Positions 42,549 through 52,080 of a stretch of DNA of 64,000 nt are shown piece after piece (positions within the stretch are counted from its first letter, which is position 1; each line of letters starts with the position of its first letter). The position numbers and the translations under genes were made by a program. The stretch comes from Planctomycetota bacterium (GTDB lineage Bacteria; Planctomycetota; UBA1135; GCA-002686595). The stretch lies in the NCBI GenBank assembly GCA_029259635.1, contig JAJDEU010000062.1, positions 84,250-148,249 of the forward strand, written 5' to 3'. A model generated the notes under the pieces. It saw only the letters and a list, made by a program, of their open reading frames with translations, had not been told where the DNA came from and ran no database searches.

Positions 42549-43856
42549 ATGAAGTTACACAGCTACACCGTCACACTCCTCACCGCTGTTCTCGGTCTCT
42601 CGACGACTGCATCGGCGCAGATCGTCCGCCAGGTAGACGCGACCGGCGCCAACGGAGCCTTTACAACGATTCAGGCCGCAATCGATAACGCAGCGGAGGG
42701 CGATGTCATTCTCGTAAGAGACGGAGCCTACGGCGGCTTCTCGATCGACGGCAAAGCGCTGCGGATTGTGGCGGACGTCGGCGCTCAGCCCATTCTGTTC
42801 TCTAACGGAGCGGCTGATCCAATTGCTCACATCAGCATCGCCAATCTGGCGAGCACACAGTTCGTCGAACTGGACGGCCTAATCGTGAGGGTTGGAACCT
42901 CATCGCCCTTTACACCCGCGGGGCCTCTGGCTCGAATCGTCGACTGTAGCGGTTCCGTTTTGATTCAAAACTGCGAGTTCGACGCCTTTAACAGCAACCC
43001 CTTTGTCTTTGGGAATGCACGCGGCTTGTCGATCGAGCGGTCGAGCGCGGTGACGCTCGTTCGAACGAGAATCGACATGACGGAACAAGTCACTATTTTC
43101 CCATCGAACGCACTCTCAGCCGTTGACTCTTCAGTCTACCTCTACGACTCTGACCTAATCGGGGGCGCTGGCCGCATTGGAGAGGGGGGGCAAAGCGTTC
43201 CTTCAACGTCCGGAGTCGAGGCGCTCGAACTCACTGGCGGAGAGATGCTAGTCGTTGGTTCAAGATTGACTGGCGGCAATGGAGGCGATGGTGATATCAG
43301 CCCTACCTTCATGATTTGTTCGGACGCCGGCGACGGGAGTCCGGCGGTGATTCTTCGGTTGGGCGCTTCTCAGCCAGTGCTTCGGATCTCAGACAGCCAG
43401 TTGACTTCCGGAGCGCCAGGGCAGACTGCTGGGCTCTGCTTGCCCGGTCTCGTTGTTGCCGATCCGATTGAGCTAAACGCAGGTACCGTCCAGTCACTCT
43501 CGCGCAGTTTCCGCAGCACCGAGCTGACTCCGGTAGCGCGCGTTGGGGATTCGATGACCCTCCGCTTCGAGGGCGAGCCCTTTGACCTCGTCTGGAATTT
43601 GCTCTCGCTCGAAACGACGACAAGTGTTGTCTATATGCCTGAATTCATGGGAGCGGTCTACCCGGGCGGAGCGTCTCAATTGTTCTTCCGCGGCTCTCTC
43701 GGCGCCAACGGAATGAAGAACAGGAACTTCACGTTAAACGACGTCGGGGTGGACGTCGCTTCGCTCTACCTCCAAGGGTTCTTCTACAATTCCACCGAGG
43801 GCGTCACGGTTTCGAATCCGCAGATCGCGATCCTGATGGACGCTTCCACTCCGTGA
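42549..43856 (+). CDS. Secreted pectin-lyase-like right-handed beta-helix protein
   Basis: A 435-residue protein with a signal peptide (LHSYTVTLLTAVLGLSTTASA, cleavage near 24). The start of the mature part, FTTIQAAIDNAAEGDVILVR then GAYGGFSIDGKALRIVAD, is the typical entry into a right-handed parallel beta-helix, continued by rungs such as VELDGLIVRV, VLIQNCEFDAF and VTLVRTRIDM. Such folds bind or cleave polysaccharides. I start at ATG 42549 because the frame upstream is not signal-like. No catalytic residues can be assigned. Confidence 0.78.
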   Translation: MKLHSYTVTLLTAVLGLSTTASAQIVRQVDATGANGAFTTIQAAIDNAAEGDVILVRDGAYGGFSIDGKALRIVADVGAQPILFSNGAADPIAHISIANLASTQFVELDGLIVRVGTSSPFTPAGPLARIVDCSGSVLIQNCEFDAFNSNPFVFGNARGLSIERSSAVTLVRTRIDMTEQVTIFPSNALSAVDSSVYLYDSDLIGGAGRIGEGGQSVPSTSGVEALELTGGEMLVVGSRLTGGNGGDGDISPTFMICSDAGDGSPAVILRLGASQPVLRISDSQLTSGAPGQTAGLCLPGLVVADPIELNAGTVQSLSRSFRSTELTPVARVGDSMTLRFEGEPFDLVWNLLSLETTTSVVYMPEFMGAVYPGGASQLFFRGSLGANGMKNRNFTLNDVGVDVASLYLQGFFYNSTEGVTVSNPQIAILMDASTP

Positions 43857-44220
43857 TCTCGGCTTCGGCTTCGGCTACGGCATAGAGCGCCGAGCGGGCG
43901 GTCGGTTCCCCGGCTCCCGCACGGCGATTTTCTTTTTAAAGCGGATCGCCGGTCATCACGCTTCCCGCTCAGGCTGCAGGTGGATGGTATCTGCGTGCAT
44001 CACGGCCTTGGCTTGCCCCAACGCTTCGAGCTAGGAGGCCATTCGCTTCGCTCGGTAAACGCCGGTCTACGACCGAGAACGCGGCGTTCGTGTCCCTGTA
44101 TGATGCCCCCGCTCTAGCCGCGAATCGCGTTGAGGCCCCAGCCCTCGCTGGAAGCGAGTCGATTGCACGACGAGCGCCGCGGCCGCGAGCGAATCCGGAC
44201 ACCTAACTAGAAAAGTGAAC
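43857..44220. other. Gene-free stretch
   Basis: About 360 bases before the M20 gene. It begins with a short GGCTTC repeat (CGGCTTCGGCTTCGGCTACG). No family-like frame or clear terminator is seen. Confidence 0.4.
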
Positions 44221-45546
44221 ATGAAGCGATCGAACTGGATGTGGCTTGTGGTCTTGCTGGTCTCGAGCACCGCGGTGACCGCCCAAGAAAACCTGCGCGA
44301 CGAAATCGCCAAGGACTACAAAGCCAATCTTCACGAGCTGTTCGTTCACTTTCACCAAAACCCCGAGCTCTCGAGCTTGGAGGTGAAGACCGCGGCACGC
44401 CTCGCCGCCGAACTGCGCGCGCTCGGCGTGGAGGTGACGGAAAACGTCGGCGGAACGGGCCTCGTCGGCATGCTTCGAAACGGTGACGGTCCGGTGGTCC
44501 TCGTGCGCGCCGACATGGATGGCTTGCCGGTCGAGGAGAAGAGCGGGCTCGACTACGCGTCGGTCGCGAAGCAGGTCAACCGCAAGGGCGACGAAGTGCC
44601 GGTCATGCACGCCTGCGGTCACGACGTGCACATGACGGCGATGGTCGGAACGGCGCGACAGCTCCAGGCGAACAAGGCCAAGTGGTCCGGAACGGTGATG
44701 TTCGTGGGGCAGCCGGCGGAAGAGACGATCAGCGGCGCGCGCGAGATGTTGCAAGACGGCTTGTACGAGAGATTCGGCGTGCCGGACTTCGCGCTCGCTT
44801 TCCACGTCGGCGCTGGCGAGCCGGCGGGCAAGGTCGAATTGAAGGGCGGGCCGGTCTACTCGTCGTCGGACTCGGTGGACATCATCGTGCACGGTGTTGG
44901 CGCGCATGGCGCGTCGCCGCACAAGGGCAAGGATCCGATCTACATCGCTTCGCAGATCGTGATTGCTCTGCAGGGGATCGTGAGTCGCGAGCTCTCTCCC
45001 CTCCGTCCGGCCGTCGTGACCGTCGGCGCGTTCCATTCCGGATTCAAACACAACATCATCAGCGACGAGGCGCACTTGCAGTTGACCGTTCGCTCGAACG
45101 ACACGGACACGCGCGACCATCTGTTGACGGCGATCGAGCGGATTGCGGTGGGGGTCGGGCGCACGAACGGCCTGCCCGACGAATTGCTGCCCGAAGTGAT
45201 CTTCTCGAAAGTAGAGACGACGCCGCCGACGGTGAATGACGTTCCTCTGGCCGAGCGGATCGGCCAAGCCTTCACACGCGAGCTCGGCGAGGACCTGCTC
45301 TTCACCTCCAACGTCGAGGGCATGGGCGCCGAGGACTTCGCCTACTTCGTGAACACGGACGATCATGTGCCCGGCTGTTACTTCTCCGTCGGCGGCACGC
45401 TCCAGTCCGATCTCGACGCCGAGAAGGCGGGCGGTCCGGCGGTCGCATCGCACCATTCGCCGCTCTTTCGCATCGCGCCCGAGCCGTCGGTAATCGGTGG
45501 CGTGCACGCGATGACGGTTGCAGTGGTGGAGCTGCTCGGGAAGTAA
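44221..45546 (+). CDS. Exported M20-family amidohydrolase/peptidase
   Basis: A 441-residue metallohydrolase with a signal peptide (WMWLVVLLVSSTAVTAQ). Metal-site motifs are MHACGHDVHM (Cys132, His134, Asp135, His137), the glutamate pair GQPAEETISGA (Glu167-Glu168) and LAFHVGAG. The dimerisation domain DSVDIIVHGVGAHGASPHKG is in place. The cysteine ligand is typical of IAA-amino-acid or N-acyl-amino-acid hydrolases. A GTG six bases upstream is an alternative start. A second copy of its 3' end lies at 51352-51501. Confidence 0.9.
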   Translation: MKRSNWMWLVVLLVSSTAVTAQENLRDEIAKDYKANLHELFVHFHQNPELSSLEVKTAARLAAELRALGVEVTENVGGTGLVGMLRNGDGPVVLVRADMDGLPVEEKSGLDYASVAKQVNRKGDEVPVMHACGHDVHMTAMVGTARQLQANKAKWSGTVMFVGQPAEETISGAREMLQDGLYERFGVPDFALAFHVGAGEPAGKVELKGGPVYSSSDSVDIIVHGVGAHGASPHKGKDPIYIASQIVIALQGIVSRELSPLRPAVVTVGAFHSGFKHNIISDEAHLQLTVRSNDTDTRDHLLTAIERIAVGVGRTNGLPDELLPEVIFSKVETTPPTVNDVPLAERIGQAFTRELGEDLLFTSNVEGMGAEDFAYFVNTDDHVPGCYFSVGGTLQSDLDAEKAGGPAVASHHSPLFRIAPEPSVIGGVHAMTVAVVELLGK

Positions 45547-45651
45547 GCGCTTTTCGCACCGCTTCAAGACCGCGATACGATTCGACGAGCGGGCGGGAGC
45601 TGGCGTTACACGACGCTAATTCTTTCGTACGAACAAAACCGCAGGTTGAGA

Positions 45652-46131
45652 ATGTTGCGGACTGCCGCTCACGAGCGATCGTCCTTCCGAGAAAAGAGAG
45701 TTAGCGAACTCTTTTCCTCCGCACTCTCCATTCCTCCTGCTGCTCCCGGAGCGGACATTATCATCCTCGAATCAGGAACGAAAGTACTCATCGCTCATCG
45801 CCGTTTGTACGCCGGCGATCACGGGCGCTTCTTCGTGGGCGTCGTTGACGACTACGACGACGGCATTGCACGGATCGAAGGCTACACCTGGATCCACGAC
45901 GGCTATGACGGAACGTTCAACCGCAAGTCGGACAAGCGCACCAAGATCGTTCCCATCATCTCGGGATCCGTCATCGTCTACGAGCTGCCCGCTTCGCTCG
46001 ACATCGAGGACTTCATCATCGAGACCGTCGGCAACGGCACGATGGCGCGCGACAATCACGAGTTCGAGATGGACCTGAGCGAAGGCCGCATTTCGGGATC
46101 GGGAGAGATCCCCCGCGACCAGGCGGGCTGA
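45652..46131 (+). CDS. Conserved-looking hypothetical protein
   Basis: A 159-residue protein without signal peptide. The core is TKVLIAHRRLYAGDHGRFFV, then VVDDYDDGIARIEGYTWIHD and SDKRTKIVPIISGSVIVYEL, a beta-rich pattern that looks like a single small domain, possibly ligand- or nucleic-acid-binding. I recall similar uncharacterised proteins but no defined function. It is on the opposite strand from the giant TPR-CHAT gene and convergent with it. A TTG six bases upstream is a possible start. Confidence 0.6.
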   Translation: MLRTAAHERSSFREKRVSELFSSALSIPPAAPGADIIILESGTKVLIAHRRLYAGDHGRFFVGVVDDYDDGIARIEGYTWIHDGYDGTFNRKSDKRTKIVPIISGSVIVYELPASLDIEDFIIETVGNGTMARDNHEFEMDLSEGRISGSGEIPRDQAG

Positions 46132-46149
46132 GAGAGTCGGTGGCGCCGC

Positions 46150-49100
46150 TCAGTCAGGATCGCCGCTGAGCACCCAACCGGCCCAGTCGCGCACCGCCGC
46201 GCCCTCAATTCGCAGGTCGCACTTGGCCATCCACAAGGCCTCGGCTTTCGGCAGCTCGTTCACCCAGAGGTAGGTGTAGAAGAGCTCCATCAGGCGCTGC
46301 GTCATCGCGTCGTCGACTTTCCACAGGCTCGTGATCGAATTCCTGGCGCCGGCGGCATAGAGCGCGGCTTGTAGAGATTGAATGCTCTGACCGGCACGCC
46401 GAATCCCCACGTTGGTTTCACATGCCGAGAGAACGGCCAGCTCACATGCGGACAAGTCGAGCGAGCACAGCTCTTCCGCGGTCAGCATGCCCGGCATCTG
46501 GCCCAGTGAGTTGTGCCCCTGATTGGCGCCGGAAAGGGCCAGGCCACAGAGGAGCATCGGGCTCATCGCAACGACTCGCTCTTGGGCTCCCATCGAATTC
46601 CAGCCACGGTCACTTGTGAAGTCGAGCATGGAGGGGATCGTCTCGGGCGAGAACCAACCGTGCGTTGCCAGGTGCACAAAGCTCTTGCCCGAGACCGCAC
46701 GAGCGAAGGCTTCCTTCGTGGCCTCGCCTCCGGTCAGCAGAACCGGCTCGCGCTCGACAGCGCTGACAAACAAGGCCTGCACGGCTTCGACTTCTCGGCG
46801 TGTTCCCGGAATAACTACGAACTCGGCCAATCCAGAGCGCACGTCGATCGCCCGCGTCTTGGCTGGAGTCGATGCCTCTGAAAGCTCGTTCCCATTGCCC
46901 TCATAGTCAATGCCGCCGACGAGCAGGAGTGACTGCTCGCGAGCTGGCTCGACTTCTTTCCTGTCTGTCGCGAGTCGTGCGAACGAGACTTCGTTAATCA
47001 CGCGGAAGCGATCGCCCAGTCGCCTCTCCCCAGAGGGCAGCGCGTCGAGCGGCACGAGGAACACAAAATCATCCGCGCAGAGGTGAAGTGTCTTCGTTTC
47101 TTCTCCAAGCGTTTCCAGGATCGGGCCAAACAGCTTCGCGTACAGATCTGCTCCAGCGCGGGGCTCGAATTCACTCATGGTGGTGGCGTCGAGCGTAACG
47201 CCGCGCGCCGCGATCGGTCTCCCCATGGACTCTCTCCAAGCCAGCGTCAACTCCTCCAACTCCGCCGCCTCTCCCAGATCGATTCGAGTCAGCGAACCGT
47301 CCGCCTTTACAACGTGAACCAGGATGTTGCCCGTGCTCACGACGCGGTTCGTGTCTTCGTCGAAGTGCTTGGCGGTGAAGCGCCTGAATCCGAGCGCCGC
47401 CGCGTCGGCGTCGAGGCCTTTGGCGAGTCGGTCGAGCTCGATAGCCTCCAGTGCGACGCCGCGCTTGGACAGAAGCAGACTCGCCCGGCGCTCGAGGCGG
47501 TCCTTCTCCTGAATCAGGCTGGTCATTTTGGACTCCAGCTCTCCCGAGCCATGCTCGTCGGCAGAGCTCAGAGCGAGTGCGCCGAGTGACTCTCGAATCG
47601 ACGCGGCCTCCCTCATGATGGAAGTGATCGCAGGATCTGTGGATTGTCCGACCGCGCGGGCGGCTTCACCGGCGACGAGACGCATGGTCTCGATAACCTC
47701 GAACACTCCGGCCTCAATCCCGTCGTCCTCGAACTCGAAGCCCGAAAGGGAAGTCGCGTCGAGCACTTCCCGGATGTGAAAATCCAAGTCCACGACGATC
47801 TGTCTCGCCCCACGCGGCTCGTAGGCCAACGAAGCAAGTGCTCGTGTTCGCATGCCCTCCAATTGTGCAGTGAGGTGAGGCCGGACCTCCTCAAAACCGC
47901 CATCCATCGCCAATGCGAGGATCAGTCTTCCCCGGGCGCCGAGTAGATCAGGACTGTCCTTGGGTACGGTCGCTTCGTAGGTCGCAACGGCAGAGCGAAG
48001 GAGCGAGCACGCATCCGCGAACTCCTCCCTCAGAAGCATGGAGTTCGCCAGGTTCCACTTGGCGTGGAGCAAGTCGGGGTGTCCTTTGGGGAGCGTTGCC
48101 TCATAGGCCGCGAGGATGGAGACTCGCATGGCGTACGCGCCCGCATGGTCGCCCATGTCGTTCATCAAATTGCTCAGATTCATGCGCGAGGAAAGTACAT
48201 CGGGGTGATCTTCGCCATGCGTCTCTTCCCGGGTCGCGAGGATCGACTCCTGCAAGACTCGCGCGCCGGCAAGGTCGCCCTGGTCAGCCATGGAGCCCGC
48301 CAAATTCCCTCGAGCCGTCAACAGGGTGGGATGATCCTTGGGGAGTGTCTTCTCAAAGTTTGCGAGCGTGTCCTCTTGCAGCGTGCGCGCGCCAGTGACA
48401 TCGCCCAGCTCGTACATCAGGAGAGCCAGGTTGGTTCGAGTCTCAACCAACAGGTAATGATCCGCGGGGAGAGTGCGCTCATAAGACTCGAGCGCCGACT
48501 CCAAGAGAACCCGAGCGCCGGCGAGGTCGCCGCCCGTCTCGCGCATCGAGTAAGCCACGTGTCGCCGGGCTTGAATCAGGTCGGGATGGTCTTCGGGAAG
48601 CGTCTTCTCGTAGGTCGCGAGGACGGACTCCCGAAGCGAACGGGCAGCGGCGATCTCGCCGAGGGAGGACATGAATGTGGCGAGGCTCGCGCGAGTACCT
48701 TGTACGTCGGGGTGGTCTTCAGGAAGTGCGCTCTCGCGGACGGCAAGGACGGATTCCGCCAGCGCTCGCGCTCTCTCGTAGTCGCCCATGAGGAACATCG
48801 AATCCGAGAGGTTTATCCGGATGGAGAGCAGGTCGCGGTGACCTTCGGGCAGTGTCCTCTCGCGCGATGCGAGAACGGACTCCCGCAGAGCGAGAGCTCC
48901 CGCAGTGTCGCCCAGCTCAGCCATGGAGTTGGCCAGAGATGCTCGGACGCGCGTCAGATCGGGGTGATCCTCGTGCAGCGTCTCCGCGTAAGTCGCGTGC
49001 AGTGATTCAAAGATCGACATGGCGCCAGCAAGATCGCCCAGCTTGCGCATCATTGAGGCCAGGCTCTCTCGCGCCTTCAGCAGGTCGGGGTGATCTTCGG

Positions 49101-51270
49101 GCAACGTCACTTCATAGATCCCGACGAGCGACTTGAAGATTGCGTGGGCACCGCTGAGCTCGCCCATGTTCCTCATCGAACTGGCCAGCGCATTTCGGGC
49201 GCGGAGCACACTCGGATGATCTTCGGGCAGCGTCCTCTCGCGGATCGCGAGGATGGACTCACGCAGCGCTTGAGCAGCGGCTAACTCTCCCATGAGGTGC
49301 AAGATGTTGGACAGGTCCGACTGGACGGCGAGCAGGTCGGGGTGATCCTCGGGCAACGTCTTCGCACGGGCCATCGCGACGGACTCGTACAGCGCCCGAG
49401 CTTCGGCAAGGTCGTGCGTCTTGTAAGTGAAGAGTGCCAGATTGCGTCGGGCGCTCAGCACGACGGGGTGGTCGTCGGGGTGGTGCTTCTCGTAGCCCTT
49501 GAGGACCGACTTCTGCAACGCGCGGGCAGCAACGGCGTCGCCCATGCTGTCCATGGAGTTGGCGAGATCTCCCCGCGCGCGAAGTACATCGGGATGATCT
49601 TCGGCCAGCGTCTTCTCACGTGACGCGAGGACGGACTCGAAGAGTGCGCGAGCGCCGGCGTACTCGCCCATTCGTGCCATCGCAACCCCCAGATCTCTGC
49701 GGGCGGCAAGCAGATCGGGATGGTCTTCGGGCAAGACTTCTTCACGGGCGGCGACGATGGACTCGTGCAGCGCGAGCACACCGTCGCGGTCGCCCAGCTC
49801 CTGCAAGAAGACGAGCATGTCCCTCTCCGTGTCGCGCAGCTCCGGGTGATCCTGTGGGAGCGTCCGCCGCCTCGCCTCGAGGACGCGCTTTAAGTCGTCA
49901 CACGCACGCTCGAACATGCCGAGGCCTCTCCGCGTGTAAGCCAGGTTCGCCAGAGTCCAGAGGGTGTCCGGGTGGTCCTTCGGAAGTACCTCCTCGCGCT
50001 TCTTGAGAACGTCCTCCAAGAGAGCCAGCGCTTCCTCGTTGCGCCCGAGGTTCATCAGATTCCAGCCGACATTGTGCCGTGCCTGCAAGACGTCGAGGTG
50101 GAACTCGTGCAGAGTCCGTTCCCGAGCTGCGAGGATCTCCTCGTGTTGGACGAGACAGGCTTCGCGATCGCCGAGGTCCCAACAGATCGAGGCGAGCGTC
50201 GTTCTGAAGTTGAGGAGCTCGGCATCGTCGTCCGGAATGTTGTCGACGGAAAGCGCGAGGACTCTTTCAGAGAGGCGCCGTGCATCCGTAAGCTCGCCCA
50301 GACTCTTGAGGTCCGACACGACATTCGCCGCGGCGGCGATCCAGTCCGCGTAGTCGTCGGGCAGGCGTTTTTCGCGGATGGCAAGGATGGCCTGGTCGAG
50401 CTCCAAGGCGGCGCCGAACCCGCCCTTCCGATAGTGCGTTGTCGCGAGCTCTTCCATGGCCGCGACCACGTCGGCGTGTTCCTCACCGAGGAGGCGCTGT
50501 CGCGTGCGGAGAATGTCTTCTTGAATCTCCTGCGCGAGAGCGTGCTCGCCCCGCCTCGACATCTTGACGGCAACCTTCGCGCGAGCCTCGAGCACATCGG
50601 GATGCTCCTTCGGCATCGTTCGTTCGCGGTGAGCGAGAACGAGCGAAAGGACGCGTTCGGTCGCGGCCGGATCGGCGAATTCATCAAGGACCAGAGCCAT
50701 ATCCCAGCGCGCTCGAGCCATCAACTCGCTCCGGGCTGCCCCGTCGTCGTCCAGCCCGTCGAGCGAGGACAACAGAAGCTCTTCCGTTCCCTCGGAGAGT
50801 GCATCTCGAAGAGTCGTTTCGGCTTCACGCGTCGCCGCGGTCTCCGGAGCCGCGACGAGGTGCAGGACCAGCGAGCCTTCAATGCCCTCCGCATCCTTCG
50901 GACTCTGTGCGCTTGCCACGAAGATCGCGAGACGATCGCCGGAGCTAACTTCAAAACGCAAGCACGGCGTGTCTCCGCCGCCCGAGTTGTTGTCCTCGCC
51001 GAGGAGCTGCATCGTCGATGCGTTATCGACGCGCAAGAACAAGTCGAGCTCCGAGCTCGTCCAGATGTGCAGCGTGCCCTCGAACTCGGTTTCGTACTCG
51101 ACGACCTGCGTCGGTCCGCGACCTTCGATCAGAGCGGGATTGTCAGCCGTCAGTTCGAGCACGATCTCTCGATCGAATTGCGGCGGGGGAATCGGTGTGT
51201 CGTTTTGAACTTCGACCTGTAGCAGCGCCAAGAACAACCATGCGGGCGTGAAGTGCATACTTCGCATCAT
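46150..51270 (-). CDS. Giant exported TPR-CHAT protein (caspase-like peptidase)
   Basis: A 1706-residue protein. A short N-terminal signal-like segment (FTPAWLFLALLQVEV) is followed by a pre-peptidase-like beta domain (30-140), then about 22 tandem 42-residue tetratricopeptide repeats (about 219-1143; consensus LPEDHPDLLxAR...LGDLAGARALxESVLAxRExT). The C-terminal CHAT domain holds His1537 in VHLATHGWFS and Cys1617 in LSACETNVG, the catalytic pair, and ends WAGWVLSGDPD. TPR-CHAT proteins are proteases activated by partner binding in some defence systems; here an exported form with no effector neighbour suggests envelope proteolysis. Convergent with the upstream hypothetical gene. Confidence 0.88.
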   Translation of the reverse strand: MMRSMHFTPAWLFLALLQVEVQNDTPIPPPQFDREIVLELTADNPALIEGRGPTQVVEYETEFEGTLHIWTSSELDLFLRVDNASTMQLLGEDNNSGGGDTPCLRFEVSSGDRLAIFVASAQSPKDAEGIEGSLVLHLVAAPETAATREAETTLRDALSEGTEELLLSSLDGLDDDGAARSELMARARWDMALVLDEFADPAATERVLSLVLAHRERTMPKEHPDVLEARAKVAVKMSRRGEHALAQEIQEDILRTRQRLLGEEHADVVAAMEELATTHYRKGGFGAALELDQAILAIREKRLPDDYADWIAAAANVVSDLKSLGELTDARRLSERVLALSVDNIPDDDAELLNFRTTLASICWDLGDREACLVQHEEILAARERTLHEFHLDVLQARHNVGWNLMNLGRNEEALALLEDVLKKREEVLPKDHPDTLWTLANLAYTRRGLGMFERACDDLKRVLEARRRTLPQDHPELRDTERDMLVFLQELGDRDGVLALHESIVAAREEVLPEDHPDLLAARRDLGVAMARMGEYAGARALFESVLASREKTLAEDHPDVLRARGDLANSMDSMGDAVAARALQKSVLKGYEKHHPDDHPVVLSARRNLALFTYKTHDLAEARALYESVAMARAKTLPEDHPDLLAVQSDLSNILHLMGELAAAQALRESILAIRERTLPEDHPSVLRARNALASSMRNMGELSGAHAIFKSLVGIYEVTLPEDHPDLLKARESLASMMRKLGDLAGAMSIFESLHATYAETLHEDHPDLTRVRASLANSMAELGDTAGALALRESVLASRERTLPEGHRDLLSIRINLSDSMFLMGDYERARALAESVLAVRESALPEDHPDVQGTRASLATFMSSLGEIAAARSLRESVLATYEKTLPEDHPDLIQARRHVAYSMRETGGDLAGARVLLESALESYERTLPADHYLLVETRTNLALLMYELGDVTGARTLQEDTLANFEKTLPKDHPTLLTARGNLAGSMADQGDLAGARVLQESILATREETHGEDHPDVLSSRMNLSNLMNDMGDHAGAYAMRVSILAAYEATLPKGHPDLLHAKWNLANSMLLREEFADACSLLRSAVATYEATVPKDSPDLLGARGRLILALAMDGGFEEVRPHLTAQLEGMRTRALASLAYEPRGARQIVVDLDFHIREVLDATSLSGFEFEDDGIEAGVFEVIETMRLVAGEAARAVGQSTDPAITSIMREAASIRESLGALALSSADEHGSGELESKMTSLIQEKDRLERRASLLLSKRGVALEAIELDRLAKGLDADAAALGFRRFTAKHFDEDTNRVVSTGNILVHVVKADGSLTRIDLGEAAELEELTLAWRESMGRPIAARGVTLDATTMSEFEPRAGADLYAKLFGPILETLGEETKTLHLCADDFVFLVPLDALPSGERRLGDRFRVINEVSFARLATDRKEVEPAREQSLLLVGGIDYEGNGNELSEASTPAKTRAIDVRSGLAEFVVIPGTRREVEAVQALFVSAVEREPVLLTGGEATKEAFARAVSGKSFVHLATHGWFSPETIPSMLDFTSDRGWNSMGAQERVVAMSPMLLCGLALSGANQGHNSLGQMPGMLTAEELCSLDLSACELAVLSACETNVGIRRAGQSIQSLQAALYAAGARNSITSLWKVDDAMTQRLMELFYTYLWVNELPKAEALWMAKCDLRIEGAAVRDWAGWVLSGDPD
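47842..50616 (-). repeat. Tandem 126-bp TPR-coding repeats inside the CHAT gene
   Basis: About 22 diverged units of 42 codons. The segment GGTCTTCGGGHAGYGT (minus-sense of EDHP) recurs every 126 bases. Most units are 42 residues; one (near residue 890-932, METGGDLAGA) has one extra codon. Confidence 0.8.
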
Positions 51271-51351
51271 AGCGGCCGTTTAAAGACGGGTTCAGAAACG
51301 CCGCTCGGTTTCTCTCATCACCCCTATTGCCTCGGCCCCGCGAATCCAGTC

Positions 51352-51501
51352 TCCCATGCCGAGCTCGACGGCGAGAAGGCGGGCGGTCCTGCGGTCACGT
51401 CTCACGGCTCTCCGTTCTTTCTCATCGCCCCGGAGCCCGAGGTGATCAGCGGCGTTCAGGAGATGACGGTCGCGGTCCTAGAGTTGTTTGAGAAACAGTG
51501 A
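51352..51501 (+). pseudogene. Orphan 3' end of an M20 amidohydrolase gene
   Basis: Forty-nine codons (ELDGEKAGGPAVTSHGSPFF, then IAPEPEVISGVQEMTVAVLE) match the C-terminus of the intact M20 enzyme at 44221 (DLDAEKAGGPAVASHHSPLF, IAPEPSVIGGVHAMTVAVVE). All upstream domains are missing. It lies just upstream of the divergent TPR-CHAT gene. Confidence 0.82.
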
Positions 51502-51550
51502 TCTGCGGCGAGGCTTCCGTTAAAGCGAGTAGCGCACATCGAGTACTCAC

Positions 51551-51589
51551 AAAAAAGAGGCTGGGAGTCGCGGTGCGACTCCCAGCCTC
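51551..51589 (-). terminator. Intrinsic terminator of the small exported-protein gene
   Basis: A perfect 15-bp stem (GAGGCTGGGAGTCGC and its complement, 51557-51589) with a three-base loop, followed on the minus strand by six Ts (A-run 51551-51556). It is 60 bases beyond the stop of the gene at 51650-52048. Confidence 0.85.
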
Positions 51590-51649
51590 AATCTACAGCG
51601 CCTGTCCTCCGGCGGCGAACCGCCTGAGCGCTAGAGCTGAATCGAACTC

Positions 51650-52048
51650 TCAGTCGGTGTTCTGATTCACCTTCTTGAGAAGCTTGCGAACACTCTTGAA
51701 GAGGCTCTTGGCGCCCTTGTCGTTCTTCAAGATCTTGGCATCTTTGAACTGATCGCGCATGGAGTCAAAGGCGTCGTTCGCGTCATCAACGGCGTCCTCG
51801 ACGTCATCCTCGGAGGCATCGCCATTGCCGTAATCGTGGATCGTGTCGTGAGCGATGGCGGAGGTCAACTCCATGCCGTGAGCGCCGTAGGACGAACCGT
51901 AGTTGTCGTGCATGTAGTCGTGGAGAGCCGTTGCTGCCTCCTCGAGATCGTGGGATAAACCGGCGGCCTTGTTGCTGATGTCCGCTATGACGGGCAGAGA
52001 AAAGAGAGCCAATGCGAGAGCAGCGAATCCAAATTTTGTGAGCTTCAT
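51650..52048 (-). CDS. Small exported helical protein with its own terminator
   Basis: A 132-residue protein with a signal peptide (MKLTKFGFAALALALFSLPV, cleavage near ADI). The mature part is acidic and helical (LSHDLEEAATALHDYMHDNY, DASEDDVEDAVDDANDAFDS), ending in a basic stretch (KSLFKSVRKLLKKVN). Several histidines suggest metal binding. A strong intrinsic terminator and a structured AT-rich upstream region imply a well-expressed single-gene unit. I do not recognise the family. Confidence 0.7.
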   Translation of the reverse strand: MKLTKFGFAALALALFSLPVIADISNKAAGLSHDLEEAATALHDYMHDNYGSSYGAHGMELTSAIAHDTIHDYGNGDASEDDVEDAVDDANDAFDSMRDQFKDAKILKNDKGAKSLFKSVRKLLKKVNQNTD

Positions 52049-52080
52049 GATGTGGGGGTTCCCTAGATGAATGAGAAAGG

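Noticed and set aside
44203..45567. 454-codon minus-strand frame over the M20 gene
   Set aside because: Antisense shadow; the sense strand carries all M20 metal motifs.
47842..50616. Regularly spaced 126-bp repeats as a possible CRISPR or satellite array
   Set aside because: They are in frame, protein-coding and diverged; they encode TPR units.
49972..51222. 416-codon plus-strand frame over the TPR-CHAT gene
   Set aside because: Antisense of the repeat region; composition mirrors the TPR consensus in reverse.
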